From positions 1,672,811 to 1,736,810 of the forward strand of contig VZRZ01001998.1 in assembly GCA_013398175.1 (NCBI GenBank): a stretch of DNA of 64,000 bases. The letters are read 5' to 3'. Below the pieces are notes generated by a model that saw only the letters and a list, made by a program, of their open reading frames with translations, ran no database searches and had not been told where the DNA came from. The position numbers and the translations under genes were made by a program. The stretch is from Climacteris rufus. Lineage: Eukaryota; Chordata; Aves; Passeriformes; Climacteridae. This document shows, one piece after another, positions 36,976-49,296 of the stretch; the stretch's first letter is position 1, and each line of letters begins with the position of its first letter.

Positions 36976-39900
36976 TATCCAAAATACCCAACAGGCTCTC
37001 TCCTACTAAACTACCTGGCTTGAGTCTCTCTGGAAAGCAGTCCATGCATCTTGCTAGACTTACGAAGATTTATATTTGAACATAATAACGTTCTTGGTTT
37101 GGTGTATCCTCTTCAATTGCTCATTACCCAAAGAAGGATTTATTTCTGTAATGAAGGAAATTATCTCTGCATATAATTGTATTTTTTGTATTCCTGTGAC
37201 ACAAAGGCACACTATAAGTTCAAAATAAAAATTTAATATTTTGATATAAAGTGACAATTGCAGGAAAGTTATTAAGCTTCTATTCATCTGAATTCTGGCA
37301 AAACTTTTGGTGCCTTGTGGTGATATTCTCTGTCAGCAGCTGTGTTGTAGAGACCAGATGGCACTGCAAAGCTTTACATTTTGCACACTCTTTAACTGTG
37401 ATGCTGCATGAAATTAAGCTACAGTTACATTATGAAGACACTCTTCTGCATTCATCTGAAATAGAAGAGTAGAAATACTCCAAACTTGAAGGAAAAATGA
37501 CTTTAAGTCCTGTAGCTCCAGAGGGTTATGATGAGCACTTCCAATCTCAGTATTCCAATACATCTTTACTTTCAGACATTTGTAATGTGGTAAAGAGGGT
37601 TTCTTTAACTACAGTTAGCATTTGTCACTCATTGTGGTCATTGCAGAACTTACTGTCTTTGGGATTTACTAGTTGTGACTCTTTCATGTCAAAACATGTC
37701 TACAGACACTGTCTGCTCATCAGGCCAAGATCACCACCATTCCACCTGTTTTAGAGGGCTGTTCTTTGTCTGGGACATTTCTCCAGGCCATCACCTGTGT
37801 TATAAGTTGTTCTGTGTGGGTTCTTAAGGAAACACCTGGCACAGCAAAGAGCTGCTTCATCTCAGACTCAGTTATGGCAATAGCTTTTCAACAATCCCTC
37901 TCTTGACAAGTGCCATGTCCGTGTTTTTTGTGACGTCTCTGTGAAGCTGGTATTCTATGTATTTTGATGGTTGCAACACCTCAGTATTAGCCTTGTTTTA
38001 CTGCTGACTTCTGGCCATGACATGAAATACTGCATCCCATGCTCATTAGAATGTGCTTTCCTGTATGTTTCTTTCTAATTATTCATTGCCCTTTTTTAAT
38101 TGAACTGCAGGAGCTTTACATCAATGATCACATCATACCTTGATCAATGATAGAAAAAAATTAGAGGAAAAGACTTTATAAGTGAATTTGGTAAACAAAG
38201 TGATGATCAAAAATATTTGTTGCTTACTATTTACTCCATCCTAAAAAAATGTACAAATTAAACCACTATGCTCAGTTAATAAGCTAGTCACATATGCAAA
38301 GTTCAGCTGTGCTGACTTTTGTTATAATCAGGAGATTATTAGAATGCAGCAGATTTTCAATGCCATGTCAGTGACTCAGTGAGCCATGAAATAGAGTGTG
38401 TCAAGCCCTGGCCATGCTCTCTGCTTCTACTGCTCACCTCCTGTGTGTGGGGATCTGAGGGCGAGCAGGCTGGGGGTGTAAATCTGAAAGCTGTCCTAGT
38501 CCAGAGTCTGTCTCGGGCCTCTTGGCTCCATGGTTTTGGATTCTGCAGTCATCTTAGTACCTTTTTCTCTCAAGAATCTCCAAATTTATGGCACTATTCT
38601 TTTTTCTGTTGGATTTCAAGAGTTTATTACTCTTTGACCAATTTTCTTTCTATTACTTTTCTATTGCTACTTATTACAGGAAGCTCTTTAAAAGTGTAGA
38701 GCTTGCACCTCAAATAAAAGTGGCAGGGGATTGCACAAAAGTGACTGTCTCTTCTCAACTAAATATGATTTATAATCTGGATGTATAAATATAAGGGCAC
38801 CACATGAAGGAGAAATTAAGCTTAATACTGCATGAAAATTATCAGTTTGTCTTCATTTTATCTATTTATCCTGCATAAGTAGTTTTATGACAAATTTTGA
38901 GAAGGCCAGTTCTTCTCAGTAAAAGCTATAGATGTATTTGCTGAAGAAATAATGACATATAAATCACTTATCCTCTTCTTTGCCACAGAAAGTTCAAGGC
39001 TCTGCTTTTTTTACTTGTGTGCTGAGTTGTACCAGCTGACATTAGTAATTATTTACAAAGTCTGTAAGGAAACTCATGTTGCTCAGGATAAAAGTAATCA
39101 ACTATTAAATCCCATCCCGTCATGTCTCTGAGATGTTCTGCCATCATGTGGTCTGTGGCCATGGTTGTGTCACAGGGCAGGATTTCTGGTTTTGACAAAA
39201 GAAGCACATTCCTCATTTTATTTTTGGATAGTTTCCTCAGTTATCAGTATAGGACATTTGTTTCGTGACTGTTCTGCTGCTCATCTGCTTCCACACACAC
39301 ATTTCTATTCACACTTCATTCACATCCATCTTTGTACTTCTGTTATGAGTCTTTCAAAGCAATGTGCCAAACTGAGCAAATTAAATTACATTAACATATT
39401 AACATTGTTAAATGCATTATATACCAGTCCTGAGATACCACCTGTTTTATAGAAATTGCCCTACAGAACACATTAATAACGAACTGAGCTAAATATGTAC
39501 TTCTTTCTACCCAGGCTGTGGCCTGTTGCAGTTATGCTTCTCCTTTCCTTCCACAGTTGCCATTTATCCTCTGAATATTAAAGTCTCAGCTATATTTTTT
39601 TTCTTTTATGTTTGTTATAACTTTGTGGTGAAGATTTCTGGAAGAAATGGGACACTTTTGGCAAACACAGTTATCCAAATGGTAGTTAAAAGGTAATGCA
39701 TAAGTTCAGCCTCCTGAATTGCTACTTCATTTACCTATGACATTCCCAGACTTGCTGCAGTATCTGTAAGGAAGGAAGTTAACTTAATTGCAAAGTCAAT
39801 GTTAAATGAATTTAAAAGTCATGCACACTTTGCACAAGTATCTTCTTCCATGAACTTGAATTGTCACGTTAATTCAGTTTTCTCCTAAAGGGCTTTGAGA

Positions 39901-42900
39901 GTGATAATCTCATTTTCTCATCTAGTTTCACGTGTAAGAGAGATGAGGAACTATTGGCCTTGAGCATAAAATCCTTCCAATGCATAACAGTATTTTAGGG
40001 GTCTTAAAATATAGTGAGCTCGATGTTTTCTTTTAAAAAATACACTCAAAATGAATACCTGAAAAATATGCTGCATAATGAAATGAGATATGAAAAGATT
40101 GCCTTGAGAATAACTTATAAAGATGATTTTTGCCCTTCAACTCATGCTCTATACTGAGCATTTCTCTCACATATTAGTTTCCAAGTGGATTTTTGTGCCA
40201 GTAAATAATGAGTCTTTGAAATGGCTAGAAGTCAAGAAACTTCTCATAGGAATAAAGAACATTTTTTACACAATCCCCTCCACCCCCCAGCCTTATTCTG
40301 GAAGCAGGCTGCAGCTCCAGTGGATAACCCACTCGAATTTGAATGGGCAATCAGTCGTAAGCCAGTCTGAATGCCCAAGGGGGATGATATGCTTCTTCTT
40401 TACATGAAGAGAGAATCAAATAGAAAAATTCCAGAAGCTTTTCATTTAAAACAGCTGGGGTAATAACAGAAGTGTCTGGTTCTGCTGGCTGTGTACTTGA
40501 TGAGGTGCACATACACAGTGACAGAAATTTGTGCAACACACTCAAGTGTGTTTTCTGCTGCACTCTTCAGTCATTTGATGGTCTGGGAAGGCACAGGATC
40601 TTGGGAAATGGCAGAACTCAGGACAAGCAGATCTGAAAGTTTCCTGAGGAGATCCTGGGAATATGAGCATTGATGGCTCTGCAAACTGGCTGAATAGCTA
40701 ATGTGAAGTGGCAAGGGGAGGTGCAGGTAAGGAGGAATTGTCAGACAGGTTTCTGTTCCAGAAGTGTTTGCCTATTTCAGTGCAATTTATTGCAATAGTG
40801 ACACCCTGGAAACTCAGAAAAGCCACCACGTGGCTTGTAAGGGCAACAAATCCAGTCTGAGCATCAGCTCTACTGGAAACAAAGCTGTCTCCAATAAGCA
40901 AATGTGTAAACTGGGATTTCCATTCTGAGAGAGCTTAAAACACTGGGGAGTTTCCTCAAGAATATTTGATAGCACAGTGCAGAAGTGTGTATTCAAAAAC
41001 CAGATTAGAACTTATGGCATTGGGGGTGTCTAAATTCATATTTGTGGCTGTAAGGAGATGGTACAAGATCAGCGAAACTTTCTATGCACTGTACAAATAT
41101 CTTCACAACATATTTATCTCATGCTGTGTGCTGAATAAGCCACTACTGGAAATTTTTTCTAAAAAATTTAGTAGATTCTGTATCAGCAATAATTTAAAAA
41201 AAAAAGAGAGAGAGAGAATTTTAGTGGGTTTTTTCCAAATTTGCTGGGAGAACACTGTAAAGTGAGCTTGTATTTTGTCACATGGGGGGAGTCTCCTGTT
41301 TCTGGCCTTCTGGACAGTAAACTGAAATGGTTCCTTGGTAATTGCTGTATTGAAAGAGATTTCCTTTCCTGGTTATAACAGGCAGGATGGTCATGCAGAT
41401 TTCATCTTCTTTTATGATAAGGAAGACATTTCTGTGTTAATGGTGGGGGGAAATTATTCTCCAAGTTCCTATGGGTTAGCCTTGTCTTTCTCTTTAATTC
41501 ATTTTGACATTTATATAATAATGTTGTTTATGTGCAGAGTTCTTCTTACCAATGCCAAAAACTTGCCTACAAAGACCCAGTATCTATTTTCAGATATGCA
41601 TATCTTAGATGCCATGCTCTTAATTTGAACTGAGATTCTGCTGAAGTCTACTGCCCTTGTATCTGTCAATTCCAGCCTTTTCCTGGTAATAAAGAGTACT
41701 ATAAATGATAGCTGAATCTGGTAATTAGACAAGACTTCCCTTTTCTGTCTTTTTTTTTTTTTTTTTCCTGTAATGCATTTTGTCTGTTTACTGGCTTGAG
41801 GTCCCTTCCCCCTGTGAGACTTATCTTTTTAATGGCAGTCATTTTTAACATGCACAATTTTTCTGTAAGCATGACATTCACTATCTCTATAATAACAATC
41901 ATTTGGCTTATGATTTAAACCATTACAGCACTGTACCATGCTGTGAGACTCAAATGCTGGCTTCACTTTTACATTGTTTACTTTCCTATCAGCATGTTGA
42001 CAGTTCATAACTCTTGGCTACATCCACACTGACTTCAATTTCTGTAAAGCTTTAGTGGAAATAAAGAACTGCATCAGTCAATTGTTTTTTTGGATTACTT
42101 GCCTAAGCATGTTGTAAACTTGGTATCAAGATGCTGAGCTAGATAGTCACTCTATAACATGGCATGAATTTGCTTGTAAAGTGAGAAATAACTATAGCAC
42201 AACTTTTCAAAACATATGTGAAGAGTAGTATACAAAGATCAATGAAAACTTTTTACAATATAAAGACAAGATGGGATATATTAAGCACTAAATTAATAGT
42301 CTAATTTATTGCCTGTCCAATTTATTTTCCCTCACTCTACCCCTTCTCTCTCCCTCATTTGAGGGACACTCTTTACTTCAACATTTAGCTATGATGGTCT
42401 GTCTGTAAGAGTGAAGAAAACTCCAGTTTTACAGGTGATGGTTTTGTTCGAATTAGTGAAATTTATATCTAAAGGTTCAATGGAGATCTTTGCTCCCTGC
42501 AATCATTTTACATATTTGTCCTGCCGTTCAGTTTTCTAGAGGAATCTCTGTAGCCAGCCCAGCCAGCAGGAACATGAGAGGACATTGCTAGGAAAACTCA
42601 TCTTGGGGCAAACAGGCTCTGGAAACTTAGCACAAGGAACTCTTCAATACAAACAAATGACTAAAGGTTTGTTTTATAAAGTGGTTTTCAACTTGGATAA
42701 ATAGAGTGGAGCTTTTTGCAGCGGTTTCCCTCTGCCAAGAGATTCTTAGACACATTTTGAGTCCTGCCTATTTCAAAGAAGAGATCTAAAGATTTTTTTA
42801 CATGGAAAGGAATTATATTTTAAAAGTATCCAACCTGAGGTGTACATATGTTTAACTTGGTCAATGTTTTATGATGCAGAATGTTTTTGATCTGCATGTT

Positions 42901-44170
42901 TTAATCCTAATGAGCCTTCGCTTTAAAATAAATAGTAATATTCTGGTCTTATCTACATACAAGTGTAGGTCTTGGTATTGATCAAAAAAATATATTAAAA
43001 CCAAAAATTTTGTTGTATGCATCTTGCTACACTCTTTTATTTAGTTTCTTAACTAGAGTTTGTTTATTTTGTAGCAGTCATTTTGTTATTAAAATGAGAA
43101 ATAGAATGAGGGAGAACTTTGTGTCTTAAAGATGATTGAAGCTGCCTGTCACAGGCAGTGCAGAGTCAGAATTTGGTTTATGCAAAGATAAAGTTGTTTA
43201 ATAAAATCTCATTTTCCAGGCTTTAATATTAATGAGCTGAGGAGCTTATACTTTCAGATATCACTAATGACTTATGAATATGTTACACTATACACAAGTA
43301 CAGTGTTACGTGGTTGCACAATTATACTACAAGTTTACCTTGCTCATATTTAAGCTTCAGGAATTGTGTGATTATGCCTTTTTTAAGAAAAGAGTTGCAA
43401 TGTGTTTAGTTGTAGATAAAAAGCTTGACGTGTTTTGAGCATTTATTTTAAAGGCTTGACATCTAGAGAAGTTGGAGATATTTCAAAATGGTTTTGACAA
43501 AAACTTATGTTGGAAACTGGAAATTTTGGAGCGACTGGACTTGTAGTCTACTTTGTGCATATGGCAAGGGTTGTTCAAAATGAACAGACATACACCTGGG
43601 TCTTTCTAGGAGACGACTGCAGGGGTGATGTGGATGGATTTGATCTGTGTCAACTGAATCAACTGTTAGATGATTTTTTGTTAGATGACCTCTTGAGGAC
43701 ACCATGCCTACCTCCAATGCCTGCAATTAAAAAGGTTTGGTTTTACAAATTTCTTATCTTACTTGTTAGTGTTTAGTTAATTTGTACAATCTAAATTAAT
43801 GATGTGTTTTAAAGACTATTTTATACTATTTTACAATTTGCATCATGATAGTGTGGAAATATTCTACTTCCCATTTGTCTGGTATTCTAGCATCTGGATT
43901 CACATTCTTGTAAAAGTAAGTGGGTAGGACGAGGGTAGAGCAGAAATTATTCTTGAAACATTCTTCTTGCACTTGAGGTTTACCTTTGTTTTTCATCTTG
44001 AAATTAAAATTGATGGGCAGGGTATAATTCGTGTTAATGCAGCTGTTATTCAGTTTGAAAGATATCTAACGGGAAGATAGTGCTCTTAGCTGGGGAACAA
44101 AGGGTGACAAATATCATTCTGAACATCAAGTTTTTCAAAAACACTGCCCTGAAGCAGACAGCACATTAAC
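36976..44170. other. 7.2 kb of mostly unique non-coding sequence
   Basis: No gene supported. Open frames of 60-106 codons (for example 38379-38699, 40966-41265, 41335-41628) lack domains, and several overlap frames on the other strand. Small perfect hairpins occur at 40535-40552 and 43142-43158 (8-bp arms). A T17 run lies at 41750-41766. The stretch 43505-43776 is open on both strands and is treated as a finding. Confidence 0.5.
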
Positions 44171-44232
44171 TTAAAGGAAGAAAAAAAAAAACAAAAAACA
44201 AGAAAGAAAGAAAGAAAGAAAGAAAAAAAGAG
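44171..44232. repeat. A-rich tract with (GAAA)n microsatellite
   Basis: A11, ACAAAAAACA, then at least six GAAA units to about 44224, then AAAAAAAG. Read directly; likely polymorphic. Confidence 0.9.
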
Positions 44233-45800
44233 CATTTGAACCAGTACAGTGTCAATATGTTATAACAGTCTCCTAAACCTCTTGTCATTTGTGATAAGGA
44301 CATCAATAATAGTCATTGTCAACCTTCATTAAACTCAGATCATCCATTTTTTCATCCCTCAGGATGTTTTTCATTGATATTTTCCCTGGAAAGAGAAAAG
44401 GCCCTACATCAAGCTAGTGTATAAAGCTTGATTCCTTTCCTCAGGGCTCTTAGTACAAGAGAAACAAATTATTTTAATTACTCTTTTTCTGTTTTGATTT
44501 TTTTTATTATTATTTGTTTGTTCAGTTGGTTTTTCTTCTGAGTTCCTCTCGGGTGCTTAACCTGTTTCTAGATGCAGAAGAGCCCTTGTTTATTAATCCA
44601 CATAATAAAGTCCAAGAAAAAGGGAATGTTCCTCTTGCAAATAAATAAAAGGAAGATGTTGAGAAAATTATAATTTCTCAAGGGCATCCATGCTTCCCCT
44701 TCTCTAGGGATTTGTCTCAACACTGTTGCCGATATTTCTTAGTTCACACATGTATAGAGTTTGGTTTTTATAGTCTTAGCTCTTGCAGATTGACTTACCA
44801 GTGACCAGGACCACCGGAGCTCTTTAGGATTGTTTTAGAAAAGACAATGAGAAAGACAAAATTCCTGGCTATGGACTGAATTTGAGGTCTTTGCAAACAT
44901 AGGTGGAATGTGTTTTGGAGCATGGATGTTTCAAGAAATAAGTAACTTAGCTCACTATTTGATGTTTTCTGAAAAGAGAAGGAAATTATTTCTAAATTCA
45001 TTGAATGTTTTTCTCTTTTCAGTGTTCTCATCAATTCTTCCCCAGAAAATAGACCATGACAGAGGAGGAAGGCTTACACACTCGCATTGCCACAATTAAG
45101 AAGGAATTGTATAGGTAGTACCTAAAATATTAGGAGTACATGCATTGCTCTGTGGTTTCTTTGGAAGTAATCCCAAAAATGCTTGGAAGTGCAAGCAGAG
45201 TTTTCCGAGGCTGCAAAGAATTAAAATAAGATGTTAGGTCCAAAGACACTTCTCATATTTTATGTTAATGTATATATATTTTTAGAAGCTAAAATTCAGA
45301 ATATCAAACCTTTTTAAATCTAAAATTCATTATACCAGTATAGATATGGAGCTGGTTTGTCATGCCTTTTGTTTACAAATGAAACTGTACAATCTAATAT
45401 TCAGCCTTTCAAAGTGACTCTGAGAACAGAGATCAAACAGAGGTGTTTCTCATATCTGGCAATTTTATAATCCAGAAAGCATTTTGGGGCCAATTCTGCA
45501 GCCTTTTTTGAATTTGATTGCACAAGCCAGCTTGTAAATAATTATTTAAATCTTACGTATCTTTTACTATAGATTGGCTGGTGCTACACTGACAGCATAG
45601 TCTGTGTTTACCAAAAACTTGAGCACATTTAGTAAAAAACAAATTACAGCACAAAGTAGAAGCAGATCTATTAAAAATCCCTGAAGCTGAATGTCATTTT
45701 CTTCTTTCAATTAGATCCACCAAAAATTCATCCTTTTTTTTTTTCCAATATAACTTGTCCAGCTGAGTTGAATTGCATGTTCAGGTTCAGTTAACAATCC
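44233..45800. other. Non-coding AT-rich sequence, no gene seen
   Basis: No supported frame. The piece at 45490-45600, with AAATAATTATTTAAATC, has an enhancer-like look but is not bounded with confidence. Confidence 0.5.
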
Positions 45801-45860
45801 AACTGAGGGTAAAGCTTGTTAAAGAACTGAGGGTAAATCTTGCTAAAGAACTGAGCGTAC
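45801..45860. repeat. 24-bp minisatellite, 2.5 copies
   Basis: Units at 45801-45824, 45825-45848 and a partial 45849-45860, each starting AACTGAG(G/C)GTA and ending CTTG(T/C)TAAAG where complete. The units differ by two or fewer substitutions. Confidence 0.9.
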
Positions 45861-46168
45861 TTCGAGCCTGGTTACAAATAAGTCTATTCACTAATTCTTA
45901 TAAATCTGAAATGAGTTTCCAACCAACCTAGAGTGACCGATTTCAAATGTGAATAACTGAAAAGTTTGTGTAATCTTCGTTATCGTTGGGGGATATCTGA
46001 GATCCTGTTTGATCATATTTTTGTGTGTCAAGCAAAGAATTTTGAAAGTAGAAAGACATCGCTGCTCAGTGTAGGAGCAGGGGTACATGAAATAGTCCTA
46101 TAAAAATATGCATCAGTGGAGTTCCATATAATAGTTAATTTTTTTACTTGCTTCTGAGGCTTTATGGG
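45861..46168. other. Non-coding sequence, no gene seen
   Basis: Unique AT-rich DNA between the minisatellite and the poly-T tract. Confidence 0.45.
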
Positions 46169-46191
46169 TTTGGGGTTTGTTTTGTTGTTTT

Positions 46192-46193
<2 letters not shown>

Positions 46194-46245
<52 letters not shown>
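46194..46245. repeat. Uninterrupted poly-T run of 52 bases
   Basis: By far the longest homopolymer in the window, preceded by G/T-rich sequence from 46169. No AATAAA-type signal or gene-like sequence is visible upstream on the minus strand (46246 onward), so a retrocopy tail is not supported. The length may be partly a sequencing or polishing artefact. Confidence 0.9.
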
Positions 46246-46250
<5 letters not shown>

Positions 46251-49238
46251 ATTTTGACCAACCAATCCCACTCGAATTTTCATTAGTGCAGTGTTTGCAG
46301 AGCTCAGGAAATTTCTTTCTCTGGTGTCACTTTTAAGAGACTCTTCAGGTGGTGAATGTACTCATCATCCTTCTTTTGTCAGTGTTACAGGACTTCATTA
46401 CAGTGTGCAAGCACTTAAAAGGGCAGTGCCTGCTGAGTGAGAGACCTGTGCAGCTTGTGAGAGAAGGTATCCTATAGTGTCATTATGAGTTGTCAATGCA
46501 ATTGTACCTCAGGCCATTCCCACAACATATCTAATTCTGTTCCCCTCTGACCCCTTTCATGCCAGAAAATGGTAGAATTGTGCAGTTGTGTCTTTGAAAA
46601 GTGGTGTAGAGCCTGGCACAATGGATTCCTTATAATATCATAGAGCATATTGAGCCAGACCTACAGAGATTTTGAAAAAGATGAAATTACACTGATCATC
46701 ATATGGGGCAGTTAAGTCTTATCTTCAATCTTACAAATAAAACATGGGCGCCCTTTTTTTTTTTTTTAATTGAAAACCACTCTATAAAATGATGCATTAA
46801 ATGATCATGAAAGTGCTGGTCTGAAAATACACCGTATATTTTAAAACAGCTGAAATCCAAGGATTCTGTGTTAGCCTTTATAACACCAAGGTACCCTCTG
46901 ACCCAAATTGTCCAAAGGATGCTTTCTGAAACAACTTAAATGTTTCTGGCATCAAAATAGTGTAACACTCGAAGAGTTTCTTCTGTGTGTGAGGAAATTG
47001 GAAAGACAATATTGTTCTCTAATATAATTATCTGAAAACTGATGTTTTTCTCTTAGAGTGGACTGGAATTGACACAGCTTTTCCTCATCCCCAGCTCCAC
47101 TACACAAGTTATCTGAACAATGTGATGGTGGGAATGCAGCCACTGTGGCACCTGGTCATATCTCCAGCTGTTGCAAAGAAAGGATGGAGTCAGAGGTACC
47201 TTAAAGGAGGGAGGAGCACTGCGGGATCCTGCTAAGTGTAAGTTTAGGGATGACAGACAAGCATGTGAATCTTGAATTTATATGCAGGTAAGCACTTCTC
47301 TTCCTCACCTCACTTTTATACTTTGCTAAATCCAGATTTAGCACCTGATTTTCTTCTTATTATATAGCTGTAAGGACATGTAGTTTCGAAAATCTTCAAT
47401 CGATTTACTTATTTTTGCTGTCTTCCCCAATTTAATGCTGTAGTTACTGGGAGAAGGCACAGGGATCTGAAAGCAAAATTATGTTCACCTCTTGGCTTTC
47501 TGTTGTAAGCATAATATTCAGAGTGTTTTTGCCATATTAATGTGTAGCTCATAATTGTTAATATTGCCAGTGATTTACTGATGAGCCTCTTAACTTTAAG
47601 CAATGCTGTGACTCAATCCCTTTCCCTGTAGCATTAAGAACTAATTTGACAGTTGCTACAGGCAAAGCTGCAAGATGACTCAGATTGTCAAATGTCCTTT
47701 GTCCTCACAAATGCAAAATCCTCCAGCTAAGTTTCAAATGCAATTCCATTTTATTCTAATTTATTGTTCATTTCTCTTCTTGACACAGCAGCTCCCTAAC
47801 AAGTCTGTACATCATTACTTAAATGCTTGCTCACAAAGGACTGTTGTCAATCACTGGCACAGAACATCAAGCAGAAAGGATGTCTGATCAAACACATTTT
47901 GAAAGGTCTGCCACAACAATAGGGAAAAGCTGAATCAAACTGGGGGAAGGGAAAGGCTAAACAAGACTTATTTGTATCAGGCAGATGAGATTATTTTAAA
48001 TAGGCCTAAGACTCTGAAAATCAAGTGGAATTAATTCATTTCTACATACTTCTTAGAATGCATATTTTTTAAAGTATTGATTACATGTAAGTGGTGGATA
48101 AAATACTAATACCAATGAGCACAGCAAAAAAGATCCATGAGGCCATTCAGACATTCCTGGGGCTGCAAAGAACCTTGGACCCAGTCTGAAAATTGCTAAA
48201 AATAAAATGAGGAATGATTCCTTTGAGGGTGAATCACTCCTGGGTCATTTGTATTAACAGTAATAAGACCATTTTAAATAATCATTTTTTCTCATGCATC
48301 TTTTAGAGTCATGATCTTGATTTTATTTATTTTAAAATACCCACAAGAAGAGAACATCTGTGGTTCAGTTTTATGAACAATATGTTTGCTTTTAATTTAT
48401 TTTAAAATACAATTGTTCTTTACACATTGTATCAAATTCTCCATCAGTTCAAGAGGTAAATGGCACAAAGGAAATTATCAATTTTAAATTCAAAATACTA
48501 AAATAGATTTTTCATTTTGTGTACCTCAATGAAAGTAATTAGATTTTTTTTTCCTAATCTGAGAATTTAATGACAGTGTATACCCTTGAACTACCCCTGA
48601 TCTCTGCACTGTAGCTGCATACAAATCAATAACACACTTCACTTACAAGAGTTTACGTCCTTGTCAGCTCAAAATTCTGGTCACTCAGGGCTGTCACACT
48701 GAAGGTGAGCTTTGCATATCTCCCTGGATTTCTTCATCGCCCCTGGTGGGGCAGGGAATGGGAGTGGGAGGAAAACAGTGACAGTTTTATCATTCTCTGC
48801 CAACCCTTCTTTATCCCAAACCCTAAAAACAACAAAATCTTTCTCACAAAGGGGAAAATGTTGCACTCCTTGAGGAAGTTCTGGAATGACATTCCTCTGA
48901 GGAGGTCTCAGTGGGTTGGGCAGCAGGAACAGCTGACTGGGTTTCAGTTGTACTGGGCCCTCCTTCTGGGCACTGAGGCAAGAGACAAAAAGGAAAAACA
49001 ATAGATGATGATTTAATACAGAAATAACTCGCATAAAGAGAATGAAATATGGATGGTGTTATTTTATCACTAACTTTTACATTCCCCAATCTGAAATTGC
49101 CTTTTAAATTGTTTTAATGTAATTCCCTATGCTGGGTTTGAATAAGAAAACAAAACAAAACAAAAAAAATCCATCACCTCCACTGTCTGAAACTGCAATA
49201 TGGACACGGTCCACCATTTGGCATTATACACAGAATCT
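46246..49238. other. 3 kb of non-coding sequence, no gene supported
   Basis: T14 at 46754-46767. Two copies of a 16-mer (ATTTATTTTAAAATAC) lie about 60 bases apart near 48335 and 48395. The stretch 48681-49089 is GC-richer and open in three overlapping frames on both strands; see findings. No domain recognised. Confidence 0.45.
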
Positions 49239-49296
49239 TAATAATATTATTATTGTTACTACTATTACTACTACTAATAATAATATCATCATCATC
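49239..49296. repeat. Compound trinucleotide microsatellite
   Basis: ATT/AAT units, then ACT/TTACT units, then AATAAT and ATC units in sequence. A compound triplet repeat read directly. Confidence 0.85.

Noticed and set aside
40535..40552. Perfect hairpin with 8-bp arms (AACACACT / AGTGTGTT)
   Set aside because: Too short, and no flanking features suggest an RNA gene or site.
43142..43158. Perfect hairpin with 8-bp arms (CTGCCTGT / ACAGGCAG)
   Set aside because: Short arms with a single-base loop are expected by chance in 64 kb and form no known RNA structure.
46194..46245. Poly-T run as the tail of a minus-strand retrocopy
   Set aside because: No poly(A) signal or gene-like sequence is visible next to it and no target-site duplication was recognised.
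46148..46336. Frame with a long poly-phenylalanine run
   Set aside because: Translation of the 52-base poly-T run; not a gene.
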